Positions 27,560-40,100 of a stretch of DNA of 64,000 bases are shown here, in pieces. The position numbers and the translations under genes were made by a program. The notes under the pieces were generated by a model. The model worked only from the letters and a program-made list of their open reading frames with translations. It was not told the DNA's origin and did no database searches. This DNA is from Punica granatum (lineage: Eukaryota; Streptophyta; Magnoliopsida; Myrtales; Lythraceae). Numbering within the stretch: position 1 is the first letter of the stretch; every line of letters starts with the position of its first letter. Where the stretch lies: the NCBI RefSeq assembly GCF_007655135.1, contig NC_045132.1, forward strand, positions 25,972,354 to 26,036,353, in the 5' to 3' direction.

Positions 27560-28535
27560 TTGAATTTATATTTGGCTCACACGGGCTTGGACTCATTTAT
27601 ATTTAAAAGTTCAATCTGATAAGTGGTAATACTCAACTATCATATTCATTCAATTTTCCTTGTGTGATTAATATCCTCAACACTCGCCCTCACGTGCTAT
27701 GGTCTATTTGTTTTCACGTGCCCTTAAACTTCCGCCCTCAACAATTGACCTCAAGCCGGGTTCATTTTCGGTGCTCGGCCGGGGGAGACTTACACAAGAC
27801 GCACTCTTGACTGCACTCTGACATAATGGGCTTGGCGTGGTATGAGTGCATATACGCGCGTGGGTACACATACGCGTAACCTGAGCTCTGATACCATATT
27901 GAATTTTCATTGGGCTATCATATTGAATTTCCATTGGGGTTATACGGATTTGGACCCATTTCTACTTAAAAGCTCAATCTGATAAGTGATAGTTCCCAAA
28001 TCTCATATAAACCATATTGATACATCTTTATTGAAATTCCATTGAGCTTATAAGGGTTTAAGCCAATTTCCACTTAAAAAGTCAAGCTGATAAGTGGTGG
28101 TTTTCAAATTTCATATAAACCAATGAATATCGATAAATCTTTTCCATATGGGAATAATATCTTCAACACCTGCATTCACGTGCAACGTGTGGTCTATTTC
28201 TGTATACTTGTCGTCACGAGTCCGTAAACAACCGTCCTCAACAACTAATCTCGAGTCGGACTCATCTTCCGTGCTCGAGTGAGAGGGAACTAACATGAGG
28301 CGCTCATTTTGACTGCTCTCGAACATACTGGCTTAGCATGGTGTTATGCGCATGCACACGTGGACACGCATACGTGAAATCTGCGCTGTGATGCCATATT
28401 GAAATTCCATATTGGGCTCATATAGACTTGGCCTATTTTCACTTAAAAGCTCAAACTGATAAGTGGTACTTAAGTCTCATATGAACCCATATATATTCAT
28501 TCATTTTTTTCCATGTGGAATTAACTTCCTCAATA
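27560..28535 (-). mobile_element. Tandem TRIM-like LTR retroelement array
   Basis: On the minus strand, LTR-like blocks (about 28,535-28,396, 28,167-28,030, 28,025-27,897 and 27,687-27,560) alternate with short internal parts (28,395-28,168 and 27,896-27,688). Each internal part starts with a primer-binding site for initiator tRNA-Met: TGGTATCAGAGC at about 27,896-27,885 and a mutated form at about 28,395-28,385. A purine-rich tract (e.g. CACGTGAGGGCGAG) ends the unit just before TGTTGAGGATATT or TGTTGAAGATATT. Unit size and lack of coding capacity fit terminal-repeat retrotransposons in miniature. The array abuts the broken exon 1 of the ALMT pseudogene. Confidence 0.8.
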
Positions 28536-31500
28536 GTGAGAAAGCGAGAGCTCTAACTGTGCCCAAGTCCTTCCTAGGGAAGTTAAGCTACAAACCAGTG
28601 GAAGTGGGGAGGAAGATGAAGGAACTAGGGGAAGAAGACCCGATGAGGGCGGTTCATTCCTTCATGTGACGTTTGGTTCGCTGGAATTGAATTGAAGGAG
28701 ATTAGAATTGACAGAAAATAGAATTTGAGTGGAATAAAATTGAAATTTTGAATTTTTTTTGTTTATTTGGTTGAAGGAAATAACAAAATTGAGAATCGGA
28801 ATTTTACATTTTGATTTGACATGTATACCCCTGCTTTAAAAAAAATTAAAATTGATGTAAAATAATAAGTAAGGTTCAGAAGATGAACAATATCCATGGG
28901 TTGATGCTAATGGAAGCCTCGGAAACCATGCTAATTCGCCATGAGCTTGTGAGCTCATGGCAACCTCGACCAAATCAATCCGGAGCCATGATGAGGCTGA
29001 CTGAGGATCAATACCTCATGGAAGCCCTTGCAACTGAAGTGGCCTCCGTGAGGCTGTTGGCCCTCGACAAGGCCATTGGAGACACGGGCACTTGAGGACG
29101 AGCACACTTGAGCTCCCGACCACACCGTGAAACTCGTGGGCTCACGGCGAGCCTCGTTGTGAGTTGTACTGTTGAGGCAGGGTTTCTGGTGAAATGCGAT
29201 GGGCGGAGGTCTTCAGGTGGAGAGTCCGGTTTGATCTCAGAGGCTTTGAGAGGTTGTTGAGCCTTCTTGAGGGTCGCCATGGTCTCGGAAACCTCACAAC
29301 GAGCTCGTCCCACAATGGACTCACGAGCTCTCATGGCGATGGAGCTCTGGTGGTCAAGATGGGGGGAGAGGGTGACAGTGGAGCTTTGATGGTTTGAGAT
29401 GGCAGTGGCAATGTAAAGAAAATTGGAAAAGGGGGCGAGGGTGTCAATAATTTGACCATATATTCCCACTTTGAACTGAAGAGGAATGGCCAATCTTCCC
29501 AGATTTGCAAATCGTTATTTTCTCATAATAACGCTGAATTGGGAATAATGATTCTGAGCCCAAAAGAGTAACCAACCGCGGACTTTGCAATTTTGTTGGA
29601 GTTGGGGCTGGATCTACTTTCCAATTCCGCCCAACCAAACGGGCCGTCAAAGTTTCACTGGCGCTCACGATCGTATCCTTGATCTGCTATTTCTGACTGC
29701 TCTACTGAATAGTTTTGGTGACAATGCTATGTGGGCTATCCTTACCGCTCTCGTACCATGTTGCAGTATCAGATGTTTGACAGTCCAAGAACATACGAAT
29801 TATTTTGTAACCATAAAGGAACCACATATATAAAGTCTGAATAATGGAGAATATTCAATGCGGTAAACCCTTCCCTGCACATATTTCTGAATTGTAATTA
29901 ACTGAGTAATGACTTGTTTTAGGGGCAACGCTCGGAAAAGGGCTGAATAGGATGATGGCAATGACGGTAGCAGGTGCAATGGGGCTTGGAGCTTACGGAA
30001 TAGCCCACCGTTCAGGGAAGACAGCTGAGCCGATTCTTCTAGGCTTGTTTGTGTTCATCATAGGTTTGTTTAAATTAGTAGCTGATCGAGATCGAAATAA
30101 AATCGACCACGCTATGTTTTTTCAACTGTTATATTGACATCGTTCTCCTATTCTTTCTTCTTCTTCTTCTTCTTCTTCTTCTTCTTTTTTCCCTCCTTTG
30201 GGACTACGTATATTATGAAGATGGCATAGTTATGTTCCTAAGGTTTTTTCCTGGAATGAAGGCAAGGTACAATTACGGGCTAGTGATTTTCAATCTGATC
30301 TTCTGCTTGGTGTCCATCTCGGGTTACCGAGAGACCGAGTTGGTCAAGATTGCCGTCCAAAGGGTGTCGACCATCATTCTTGGCAGCTTGATGGCAATGG
30401 TCGTGTGCCCGTGAGTTTGCCCTGTTTGGAGTGGGCGTGAGCTTCACAATTCGATCGCATCCAACATGGAAAAACTCGGAGACTTGTTGTAAGGTATGTA
30501 TGATCAGTATACAGTCAGCAGGAATGGAACTCTAATGTCGAAAACCTGGCTGGGGACCGGCTTGCTCGTGAAACTTTAAGAATTTGCAAACAAGCTATTA
30601 ACCTATGACAGGATTTGCAGCTGAATACTTTCAAACGCCAGATGATGAGCAGAAGAATGCCAATGAGTCTCCTCGTACAGCATACAGGACAGCTCTAACT
30701 TCGAAGAATAATGAAGAAACCATGGTAGATTTTATGTATTATCATGGCGAAATAACAAATTAAATTAGTGCCATTGCCTACTTCCTTCGCCAACTCGTGA
30801 TATATTTTGCATTTGAACTTGCAGGCTAACTTAACAAGATGGGAACCCTGCCATGGCGGGTTCAGGTTTCGCCATCCTCGGAAGCAATATCTGAAAATCA
30901 GAACCCTGACTCGAGATTGCGCTTACAGAATCGAATCTCTTAATCGCTTTCTTCACTTCGAAAATCTAGTGAGTATACCGGCAATCTGGAAAGAAAGATA
31001 AAAATAATAAGTTTAGCTTAAGATCATTTCACCAACGGATAATTTCTTATGCCATACGCATGACTACTTAAAAAACGAAAATGGTAATTACGATCTCTTC
31101 TATATCGGTGTTGCTTAGTCCAGCTGTATATCATTCCTACAGGGTCCATCCAATGCTCGAGGCAGGGTTCAAGAACCATTCACTCATATTACCTTGGAAT
31201 CCGGCAGAATCTTGAAGGAACTAGCGCCTGCAATTCGAAGAATGGCTCGACCATCACTTGTTCATTGACGACGTATTGTGAACTTGAAACTCGCATGCGA
31301 CGATCTGAAAACAAACCACCTCAGAACGTCAGCTTGCTCATGGGTGGATCTAGATCTCGTGGAAATCTCCTCGGTCATTGCCGTTACTTCATTCCTGATG
31401 GACATCGTGATTTGCATTGGGAAGATTTCAGAGGCAGTGGATGAACTAGCATCACTGGCGAATTTTAAGGTTTTGAGTGAGACTGCTGCAGTGAAGGCAC

Positions 31501-31568
31501 CATCGCAGAGACATCAGCCCGTGCTTCATCAGGGGATGGTGCAACCATTTTCGGTAATCACATTGTAA
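28536..31568 (+). pseudogene. Decayed ALMT paralogue (pseudogene)
   Basis: ALMT-like protein pieces appear in the same order as in the intact gene. They are an exon 1 part at 28,529-28,664 (VGRKMKELGEEDPMRAVHSF), its continuation from 29,647 (FKVSLALTIVSLICYF then stops and a frameshift), exon 2 at about 29,922-30,062 (GLNRMMAMTVAGAMGLGAYG), exon 3 at 30,232-30,495 (FFPGMKARYNYGLVIFN), exon 4 at about 30,612-30,724, exon 5 at about 30,825-30,969 with [13 protein letters not shown], and the C-terminal part at about 31,142-31,568. In-frame stops fall in exons 1, 3 and 6. The 5' end is replaced by a TRIM array and exon 1 is split by a DNA transposon. Intron positions match the intact copy, so it arose by DNA duplication, not retroposition. 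No functional product is expected. Confidence 0.9.
28662..29649. mobile_element. Harbinger-like non-autonomous transposon inside the ALMT pseudogene
   Basis: A 982-bp insertion (28,665-29,646) interrupts exon 1. Imperfect terminal inverted repeats of about 25 bp share CGTTTGGTT and GGAATTG; the right end reads CGGCCCGTTTGGTT on the reverse strand. A 3-bp TCA duplication flanks it. The inner 28,880-29,400 is GC-richer and rich in imperfect 'ctcatgg/gagctc' palindromes but encodes no transposase. The exact site is proved by the flanking protein: HSF resumes directly as FKVSLALT. Confidence 0.82.
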
Positions 31569-32222
31569 CGGTTGCGGAGTCATCTCCAAGACTGAATGCC
31601 ATAGCCAGTAACGAGTGATATCATACATGTGCTAGTAAGCCATTTGGTACCATGTTCATGTCAAAGTTAATAGAATTGAACGCGTCACATACCGAACGAA
31701 ACAAATTAATAAAATAGCAGCGGACATGCTTCCATACTTTTACTGGCAAATCTCACTTTTCAGACCTGATGATCCAAATGATTCTGTTTACCTCGAGTTT
31801 TCTTTGTGGGTGAAATTAGAAAGTGTCCTCATCGACTTAGGCCTCATCACGAGGTGTGAATTTTCAGCGAAATTGACCATTCCATTATATAGAAAAATCG
31901 TCCAATCCAATTCCTAAGGAGTCATGACAACACATTTTAATACTTTTTATTCAAGTATTTAGTAATTCAGGTTAACTGTGTCAAATAAATTCATTATCTA
32001 TTGTTTGAGTGGAAAATTCTAACTTGACGTACTTATTTTATTTATTTATTTGGTATAAGAGGTCTCTTTCTCAATTAGGTGAGAAATTATTGCACTCTTA
32101 TCAACAAAAGATCAAAATTTAGTCCGCCGACAGAAAGAAGATATCGAGTCTGACGAAGATTGACTTCACTTGCTGCTGCTCCATCCAATTCAACGGCTGG
32201 TTCAGAGATCCCGACGGCGACG
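31569..32222. other. Spacer between ALMT pseudogene and histone deacetylase
   Basis: Spacer and the 5' leader of the deacetylase. No further gene is seen. An in-frame TTG at 32,160 opens the reading frame upstream, but the first ATG is at 32,223. Confidence 0.5.
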
Positions 32223-33733
32223 ATGGCCGGCCGAATCGACGTCTTCTGGCACGAAGGGATGCTGAAACACGACACGGGCACCGGTGCTTTCGACACCGGA
32301 ATCGACCCAGGGTTCCTTGACGTCCTCGAGAAACACCCGGAGAACGCCGACCGGGTCAGGAACATGCTCTCCATCCTCCGCCGGGCCCCCATCTCTGCGT
32401 ACGTCTCCTTTCACTCCGGCAGGCCAGCTCTCATCTCCGAGCTGCTCACCTTCCACTCTCAAGGTACTGTGTTATCACTTCTGAAAAGTTGCCTCTTTTA
32501 CGGGTGTAGTGTTAGTATTATGAACGGAGTAGTTTAATTGATGCATCGGGATCGGAAAATTGTTTCGTTTCTCTGCTCAATTGTTTAGCTTGATGATGAC
32601 AAAGGATCTAGTATGGAATTGGGTTATAGTAGAAAGATGCTAGGATATCTGTGATTCCACTTGCAGGGCAGGGCTGGGCTGGAAATGTATGTTGGAGTCT
32701 ATGCCGATTGAATTTGAATTTCCGATCATGATGTTGGTTCCTGAAAAAATCTTAATTTCCCAGAATACATCAACGAGCTAGTTGAAGCAGACAGAAAAGG
32801 CGGGAAGGTGGTGTGCCCTGGTACGTTCCTGAATCCCGGATCTTGGGAAGCTGCTCTCTTGGCAGCTGGGACGGCTCTCTCTGCGATGAAACACATACTC
32901 GACGGCAATGGGAAGGTCAGTTATGCCTTAGTTAGGCCTCCGGGTCATCATGCCCAGCCCACACAGGCAGATGGTTATTGTTTCCTGAACAATGCGGGAG
33001 TAGCTGTTCAACTAGCGTTAAGCTCGGGGTGCCAGAAAGCTGTGGTTATTGATATTGATGTTCATTATGGGAACGGCACTGCAGAGGGTTTTTACGGCTC
33101 TAGTAAAGTTCTTACAATCTCTCTCCATATGAATCACGGGTCCTGGGGCCCATCCCATCCACAGAATGGGACAGTGGATGAGCTGGGTGAAGGAGAAGGA
33201 TTCGGATACAACTTGAATATACCTTTGCCTAACGGAACAGGAGACAGGGGATATGAATATGCAATGACCGAGCTTGTCGTCCCTGCGGTGGAGAGGTTCG
33301 GGCCCGATATGATCGTCCTGGTAATTGGACAAGACTCCAGTGCTGTAAGTGGATGGTCTTTCTGAGTCAGTTTCCATTCTCTAGTTTCCATTACATGTCT
33401 TCCTGGTCTCGTAACTCTTTGATTCTGTGCTCTCAGTTCGATCCAAATGGGAGGCAGTGCTTGACAATGGAAGGATATAGAAAAATTAGTCGGATAATTC
33501 ACGGCCTCGCAAAGAAGCACAGCGGTGGGCGAGTTCTGATAGTTCAAGAAGGTGGGTATCAGGTCACATACTCTGCCTACTGTCTCCACGCCACATTAGA
33601 AGGCTTTCTTGATTTACCAAAAGCTCTGTTAGATGATCCCATCGCTTATTACCTCGAAGACGAGGCTTTCACCGTGAAAGTTGTGGAATCAATTAAACAG
33701 TACCATCAGGAGAAGATACCGTTCTTAAAGTAA
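32223..33733 (+). CDS. HDA8: Class II histone deacetylase, HDA8-like, three exons
   Basis: Zinc-dependent deacetylase of the arginase/deacetylase fold that removes acetyl groups from lysines. The HDA8 group is related to class II enzymes; its natural substrate in plants is less certain than for HDA6/19. Exons: 32223-32463, 32764-33344, 33437-33733, all GT-AG, giving 372 aa, close to the roughly 377 aa I recall for Arabidopsis HDA8. Active-site features are intact: RPPGHHAQP (His142/His143), DIDVHYGNG (zinc ligands Asp179, His181), GQDSSAFDPNGR (Asp271) and the Tyr315 loop QEGGYQVTY. The start was chosen because it is the first ATG and gives the family-typical RIDVFWHEGMLKHDTG. A poly-A signal lies at 34,058-34,063, directly before a DNA transposon. 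Confidence 0.95.
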
Positions 33734-34057
33734 ACTTGAGGTGAAAAGTTATGTCACGCCGCGAAGTTTGCAACTTGTGGATGGAAATGTTCTGAAGCGG
33801 AGCATAAAAAGGTATCCGTTGGTGAGGCAGTCGCAATGCAGCGGAGTTTTTGTCGACTTTGCTTGGATTCTGTCCACTCATTCTTAGCAGCACGATCAAG
33901 AAAGTTGAGTTGGACACTCAAGTACTGGTGGCGGTTAGATCTGAATCTTGCCCTTGATTTGTGTCTCATTAGTATTCTTTCTTCATGCTTGATATTATTT
34001 ATTGTACTTTTTTCTCTTGTCGAGCTTTATGTGGACAAAATGAGATGATGATTGGTC

Positions 34058-34063
34058 AATAAA
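34058..34063 (+). terminator. Poly-A signal of the deacetylase gene
   Basis: A canonical AATAAA lies 325 bases past the stop codon. The 3' UTR would end only a few bases before the transposon at about 34,074. Confidence 0.6.
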
Positions 34064-34073
34064 GGGTGCTCGG

Positions 34074-34593
34074 CGTAGTTTTGGAAACCGGACCGGACGG
34101 TTGAACCGATTCTACTGGGAACTGAATATATGAAAATCGGGCGGTTTTTTAAGGCCCATTGACCCAATTGAACCGCCATTTAAACCGGTCCTAGTTATTT
34201 TCCCCAAAAGAAAAGAAAAGAAAGTAGAACTGAAGTGAGATTGGGGGAGAGAGGGGGCTGTGGTGGCCTCAACGCTGGAGACGAGGTTAGTAGCCAGTCA
34301 GAGGTCGGCGGCCGCTACTGTTGTGTTTCCTCTCTCTCTCTCTGTTTTTTTTTTCCCCTTTTCGTTCGAAGGCGAGGGCTCTTGGGGTCGACGAACAACA
34401 CAGAGCTTTGAGGGCAGACGAGCAGTACCAAAGTTTTGATCCGGGAGAAGCGGGGGTTGGAGGAAGAAGAGGTAGAGGAAGGAGGAGAGGAGGCACCTAC
34501 CTGATACTGCTTCTTCTCCTTTGAGAATAAGAAAGATGCTGTGAGATTGGGTGAGGACTTCTTCCTCTTTGAGCTTTGTGCGTAAATGGAGAA

Positions 34594-34628
<35 letters not shown>

Positions 34629-34798
34629 AGATGTCAGAAAGTCTTTTCCAATGTATTAGTATATATATATATATATATGAATTATTTAATATTATTTTAA
34701 AAACCTGGTTCAACTCATCAAACCCTGATTAAACCCAAAAACTCGTGGACCCATGACATGATCGGTTCAATGTCCAGTCCGATTTTAAAAACTATGTT
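34074..34798. mobile_element. Non-autonomous DNA transposon, about 725 bp
   Basis: The left end (tagttttggaaaccggaccg, then gacggttgaaccg) matches the reverse of the right end (tagtttttaaaatcggactg, then gacattgaaccg). That gives imperfect inverted repeats of about 33 bp. The inside holds a poly-G run near 34,597-34,627, an AT tract and a purine-rich patch, with no transposase. A target-site duplication could not be fixed, so the superfamily is open. Confidence 0.65.
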
Positions 34799-34849
34799 GA
34801 GACTTCTTTTATCTTAAGCATGATGATCTCTTTAGGCCTAGGTTTTTAA

Positions 34850-35035
34850 TGGTGCGTTTGATTTTAGAATTAAAGTAAGTTTGATTTTGATTTTGATTTT
34901 GATTGTGGAAAAGGACAAATGAGATGAGATTATAAATTTGACTTGGGAAACGTATATTTTTGTTGTGTAGTGTGTTGAGTTAAAATCAAAGTCATGATTC
35001 TAAAATCAAACTTATAAATCAAACGGGGCAAATGT
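34850..35035. mobile_element. MITE with GTTTGATTT inverted ends
   Basis: About 180 bp with ends reading gcgtttgattttagaat on the left and, reversed, ccccgtttgatttataag on the right. An internal block with 'ttttgttgtgtagtgtgttgagtt' recurs twice at 46,440-46,535, so these copies belong to one family. Confidence 0.65.
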
Positions 35036-37103
35036 CCAGTCTATTTCCAGGGAAATGGCTTTGAAGACATTAACAATGAATCTGTTATGGTTGAAAATCC
35101 GAGAACGATACATGGACCTATCTAGTCCGTTCAAAATGCATGCGACTGTCGAGATTTTTGACATATGTTCACAAGCAATACCGGTTCCGCTTACACTGGT
35201 CGATGGTTAGATCTTAAAAAGCAGCTGATATCCAATCGACATTATCCTCGGGTATTAACCTCAACATTTGGAAGCAAACAAGAAATGACAATAGCGCGCA
35301 TGGGAGCTTTGTTCCCCCTCAGAATGAGCAAATAATCCCCACATGGTCGATGCAATTCGAAAAAGCCCATCATTACCCCCTTTTTACGCTGATAGCTTCA
35401 CCTCAATGAGCTTCTCCCCTTCGCACTGATAGTAACAGTGTTACCAAACCTTAACCCTTAGACATCTTCATGTGCAAACCATAGATGGGCTCTTCACGAA
35501 CGATTATGAGGTGTGGGTCTGTCCCCAGGATTGGACGTGATAGAGGAGAGGTTCGAACCTAACCATTCGGTACGTGGGTCTTACAGCCTGCATGAAATCT
35601 CAGCGTCATCTTTTTCAGACCATTGAATTTGCTGAACATAAAACCAATAAGGGTAAGAGAAACTGCACGGTTCAAATCGAATGAGGATGATACATTGTAA
35701 ATCTTGTCTCGATTACCGCTTATTAGTCCAAGATCAACGGCTCTAAGGTATGAGAAAATGAGTTCGATAGAGAAGTATACTCTGATCGTCGGATCATCTA
35801 GACGGAATACGAAAAGTTCGTTTCGTTAGGCGGGGGCTGCTTTCATCCTTTTCAGTTGTTCTAACCGAAATTAACGGAGCTTCCCGCCCGACCATAAAAA
35901 GCCGTCATCATAGTTAGTTCCTTCCTCCCTTCGCGCAATCTAAGGTGGGGAGGGGGGGCCCACTTTCTTTACTAGCTTATTCTTTGTTCTCTAAAATGCC
36001 ATTAGCGGGTCCCACTATGAATAAATATATTCACGCTTAAGAGTTTAGATTATTGGCTCACGTCTCCATCATGACTGTCGGTCACAAGTGCCACTAACCA
36101 ACTTAGGGGCAAAACCGTCAATTCGGACCTGTATATCCAACTAACTATCCATATATCTATATTTATATATCGTCTAATGTTAACACCTTTAAAAAATTAG
36201 AAAATCTGAGGAAACGGACCTCGTGTAACTTTCGGAACTGTGAATTTTGGACTTCGATTCTCGTCAATGAAACTTTCGTGGCATTTCTAATTTAACTTTC
36301 TTTATTCTTATATTAGACTTTAAATTTTCTTTATAATAAAAAAAATTCAAAAATTTTAAAAGTTCTTGCCCAACTCCTACCTTATACTAGAACAACTATA
36401 TCGATCCAAAAGAATTAAAATAAACTACGAGATGCAATATAATTAGCATAACTTTATTTTTCATTTATGGACTTTAATACAATGCCGGGATTGAAATGCA
36501 CTAGAAATAATAGGTGATTATGATTCATAATTTAATTTGCCGAAAAAACTTCGTGATATTAAAAAAAAAATTGTGTCGGCCCATTAGTTAAAAAAATAAA
36601 CAGCTTGCATTATTTATGAGTGGAAAAACCCATATGTGCCGATTTTATTGGGAGAAAGAAATGGAAGTTCATAATTGAAGCTCTCTCTCCTCTTAAGTCT
36701 CTTTTTGGGCATAATCCCCTCAAGAAAATGGATAAAATCCTTTAAAAAAAAATAAGAACTTGCATCAGCAAGATCTTATGTACTTTACTTCGATTTTCTT
36801 TTGTTTTTTCAATTCTTTTATCATTTTTCTCTCGTGAAAATTGGTTCTTTTTTGTTCTACTTCCATGTGTCGTCCTCCACCTGAATCCTGAGCCATGCCT
36901 TCCCTTCAGGACAAACAAACTCTCTTGCAAGCTCCAATCTTTCTTCCAATCTCGCCTACCCTTCGAGAATCCTGATTCTGGGCCTCTCTCCTTCCGGCAT
37001 TTCGTACAGTGAACAGTATCTCTGAGCTGCCGCATTGTGGTACGTTGTCCTGTCCCTGCTCTTCTCTGTTCTGTACTGTCCTGATTCTGCCACCACACAG
37101 ACC
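35036..37103. other. Spacer and promoter region of the TMK gene
   Basis: About 2 kb with no gene seen. The last 300 bases are C/T-rich and likely contain the promoter and leader of the receptor kinase. I could not pick a convincing TATA box. Confidence 0.45.
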
Positions 37104-40100
37104 ATGTTTGAGTCTGAGTTTGCTGATGGGAAGAGATTAAGGTTTTGTGCGTCACTTGCCTTGTGGTGGCTGCTCACGGTGGCTTACAGTGCCACTGACC
37201 CGAATGACCTCAAAGTCCTTGACGATTTTAGGAAAGGGTTGGACAACCCCGAGCTTCTTGAGTGGCCCGTCAATGGCGATGACCCATGTGGGCCCCCCAA
37301 GTGGCCTCACGTTTACTGTTCGGGTGATAGGATTGCCCAGATTCAGGTCCAGGGTTTGGGGCTGAAGGGGCTGCTGCCTCTCAATTTCAATCAGCTCTCA
37401 ATGCTCAGCAACATAGGCCTCCAGAGGAACGGATTCTACGGTGCGCTCCCCTCTTTCAGCGGGTTGTCGGAGCTCAGGTTCGCTTATTTGGATAACAATA
37501 ACTTCGACACCATCCCGCCAGGATTTTTCGACGGGCTGAGCAGCTTGCAGGTCTTGGCCTTAGACTACAACCCGCTCAATAAGACCAGCGGGTGGTCGTT
37601 GCCCCCTGAGCTGGCGACATCAGCCGAATTGACGAACCTCTCCCTTATAAATTGCAACCTTGTGGGCCCGCTCCCTGGTTATCTGGGCGAGTTGCCATCT
37701 CTCACAGTTCTGAAACTCTCGTACAATCGGTTATCGGGTGAGATCCCAGCGAGCTTCAATCAGTCTATGACGCAGATTCTGTGGTTGAATGATCAGGACG
37801 GTGGAGGGATGAGTGGTACATTAGATGTGATTCCCTCGATGCTATCACTAACTCAGCTTTGGCTTCATGGGAACCGATTCTCGGGGACGATTCCAGAGAA
37901 TATTGGAGCCTTGAGCTCTCTTAAGGACCTAAACCTCAACCAGAACCAGCTCGTGGGTCCCATTCCCGAGAGTCTGGCTCGTATGGAGCTTGAAAAGTTG
38001 GACTTGAACAACAACTTGTTTACGGGCCCGATACCAAAGTTTAAATCGGTTAATGTCTCTTGTGATTCGAACTACTTCTGTCTGCCTGACCCGGGAATTC
38101 AGTGTGCTCCTCAAGTTAATGCACTTTTGGGTTTCGTTGCTGCTGTTAATTACCCGGAGAATCTTGTCAATCAGTGGACTGGTAATGATCCGTGTGAAGG
38201 CCCGTGGTTTGGGTTGAGTTGCAATTCGATGTCTAAAGTGTCCATCATCAATCTCCCTAGGCATAACCTAAGTGGTACTCTCAGTCCTTCAGTTGCGGAC
38301 TTGGATTCACTTCTCGAGATCAGGCTTGCAGGCAACCAGTTACATGGCCAAGTTCCTGAGAACTATACTGAACTCAAGTCATTAAGATTGTTGGATTTAA
38401 GTGGAAACAGTCTCCAGCCTCCGTTGCCCAAGTTCCGGAACAGCATAAAGGTTGTGATTGAGGGAAATCCTTTATTGGTCAACCAAAAAATGCCGAGACC
38501 GGGGCCCTCTGCAGCACCGTCTCCCGATAGTTCACCATCTCCAACAAATAGAACATCAACAAGTGACCCACTTCCAACGAATTCGAAAGGCTCAAAGACC
38601 CCTCTCAAGGGCTCGAACTCTGGACCTGCTCCGACCCAAGTTCAACCTCAAATGAGAAGAAACAGACACTACAAACTCATTCTGGTGGGCTTTTCCGTTC
38701 TAATGATAGTCCTCCTTGTGATTCTTTTATCGGTATATTGTTGTTGGAAGGGGAAGAAGAAAGCCAGTGTCGAGGCTCCAAGCTCTATTGTTGTGCATCC
38801 CAGAGACCCATCAGACCCAGAGAATCAAGTCAAGGTAGTGGTTTCCGATCATACCAATATGAGCCTTTTTACCCATAGTTCTGGAAGCAGACACAGCACT
38901 GGGACAGAAAATTCTCACATGGTAGAAGGTGGAAATATCATCATCTCCGTTCAAGTTCTTAGTAAGGTGACAAAGAATTTCTCGCCGGAAAATGAGCTAG
39001 GACGAGGCGGATTTGGGACTGTTTACAAGGGAGAGCTCTATGATGGAACCAAAATCGCCGTGAAGAGGATGGAAGCTGGGCCGGCAAGCAGCAAGGCCCT
39101 AGATGAGTTCCAGTGCGAGATTGCTGTGCTATCAAAAGTTCGGCACAGGCACTTGGTCTCCCTTCTTGGGTACTCGATCGAGTCTAATGAGAGGCTCTTA
39201 GTTTACGAGTACATGCCTCAGGGAGCTCTCAGTAGACACCTATTCCATTGGGAGGCGAACGGGCTCGAGCCCCTCTCATGGAAGAAGAGGTTCACAATTG
39301 CCTTGGACGTGGCCAAAGGGATGGAGTATCTCCATAGCCTTGCAGGCCAGATTTTTATACACCGTGACCTTAAGTCCTCGAATATTCTTCTCGGAGATGA
39401 TTTTCGGGCCAAAGTTTCTGACTTTGGGCTCGTAAAACTCGCACCTGATGGAGAGAGGTCTGTCACAACCCGACTTGCCGGTACTTTTGGGTACCTTGCT
39501 CCCGAATATGCTGGTATGTGGGTAGTTCTCTATTTTGTTATATGGACATATTTTGAATGGCATGCTAACTGCCAAGTAAATATGATCTTTCTCGAGAATC
39601 AGGAAATCTGTACTTTAGTTCATTACGAACTTACGATATTAGGTATATTAATTAATCTGATTGCTGTAAGTACCGAATGCTTCAACCAATTTTATGCTGG
39701 AAGAATGGCACTAAAATAAAGCCGAAGAAAAATAAAATAATGAAAAGAAGTTGGCCAATTGATCATGTCCAATGAATCAATCTGATTGCTATTCAGCAAA
39801 AAAAAAAAAGAAAGAGAGTCAATCTGATTGCAGTGCATATGGACATGAATATCTTTCTAATTTTTTCTCTGTGGGTATCAGTTATGGGGAAGATCACTAC
39901 GAAAGTGGACGTGTTCAGCTACGGAGTGGTGCTGATGGAACTCCTGACGGGATTGACAGCCCTCGATGAGAGCCGCCCAGAGGAGAGTCGCTACCTGGCT
40001 GAGTGGTTCTGGCGGATCAAATCGAGCAAGGAGAAACTCACCAAGGCTCTCGATGGGGCAGTCGAGGCGAATGAGGAGACCCTGGAGAGCATATCCATAG

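Noticed and set aside
28883..29493. ORFs of 70 and 161 codons inside the Harbinger-like element
   Set aside because: No transposase motif (no DDE or Myb-like region); the sequence is made of short palindromic repeats, and the element looks non-autonomous.
33018..33589. Minus-strand ORFs of 119 and 151 codons opposite the deacetylase
   Set aside because: They are shadows of a strongly conserved plus-strand gene.
34315..34713. 132-codon minus-strand ORF with a long proline run
   Set aside because: The proline run is the translation of a poly-G tract inside a non-autonomous transposon.
36742..37155. 137-codon minus-strand ORF overlapping the TMK start
   Set aside because: Lys/Arg/Gln-rich translation of leader sequence with no domain; it overlaps the real signal-peptide region.
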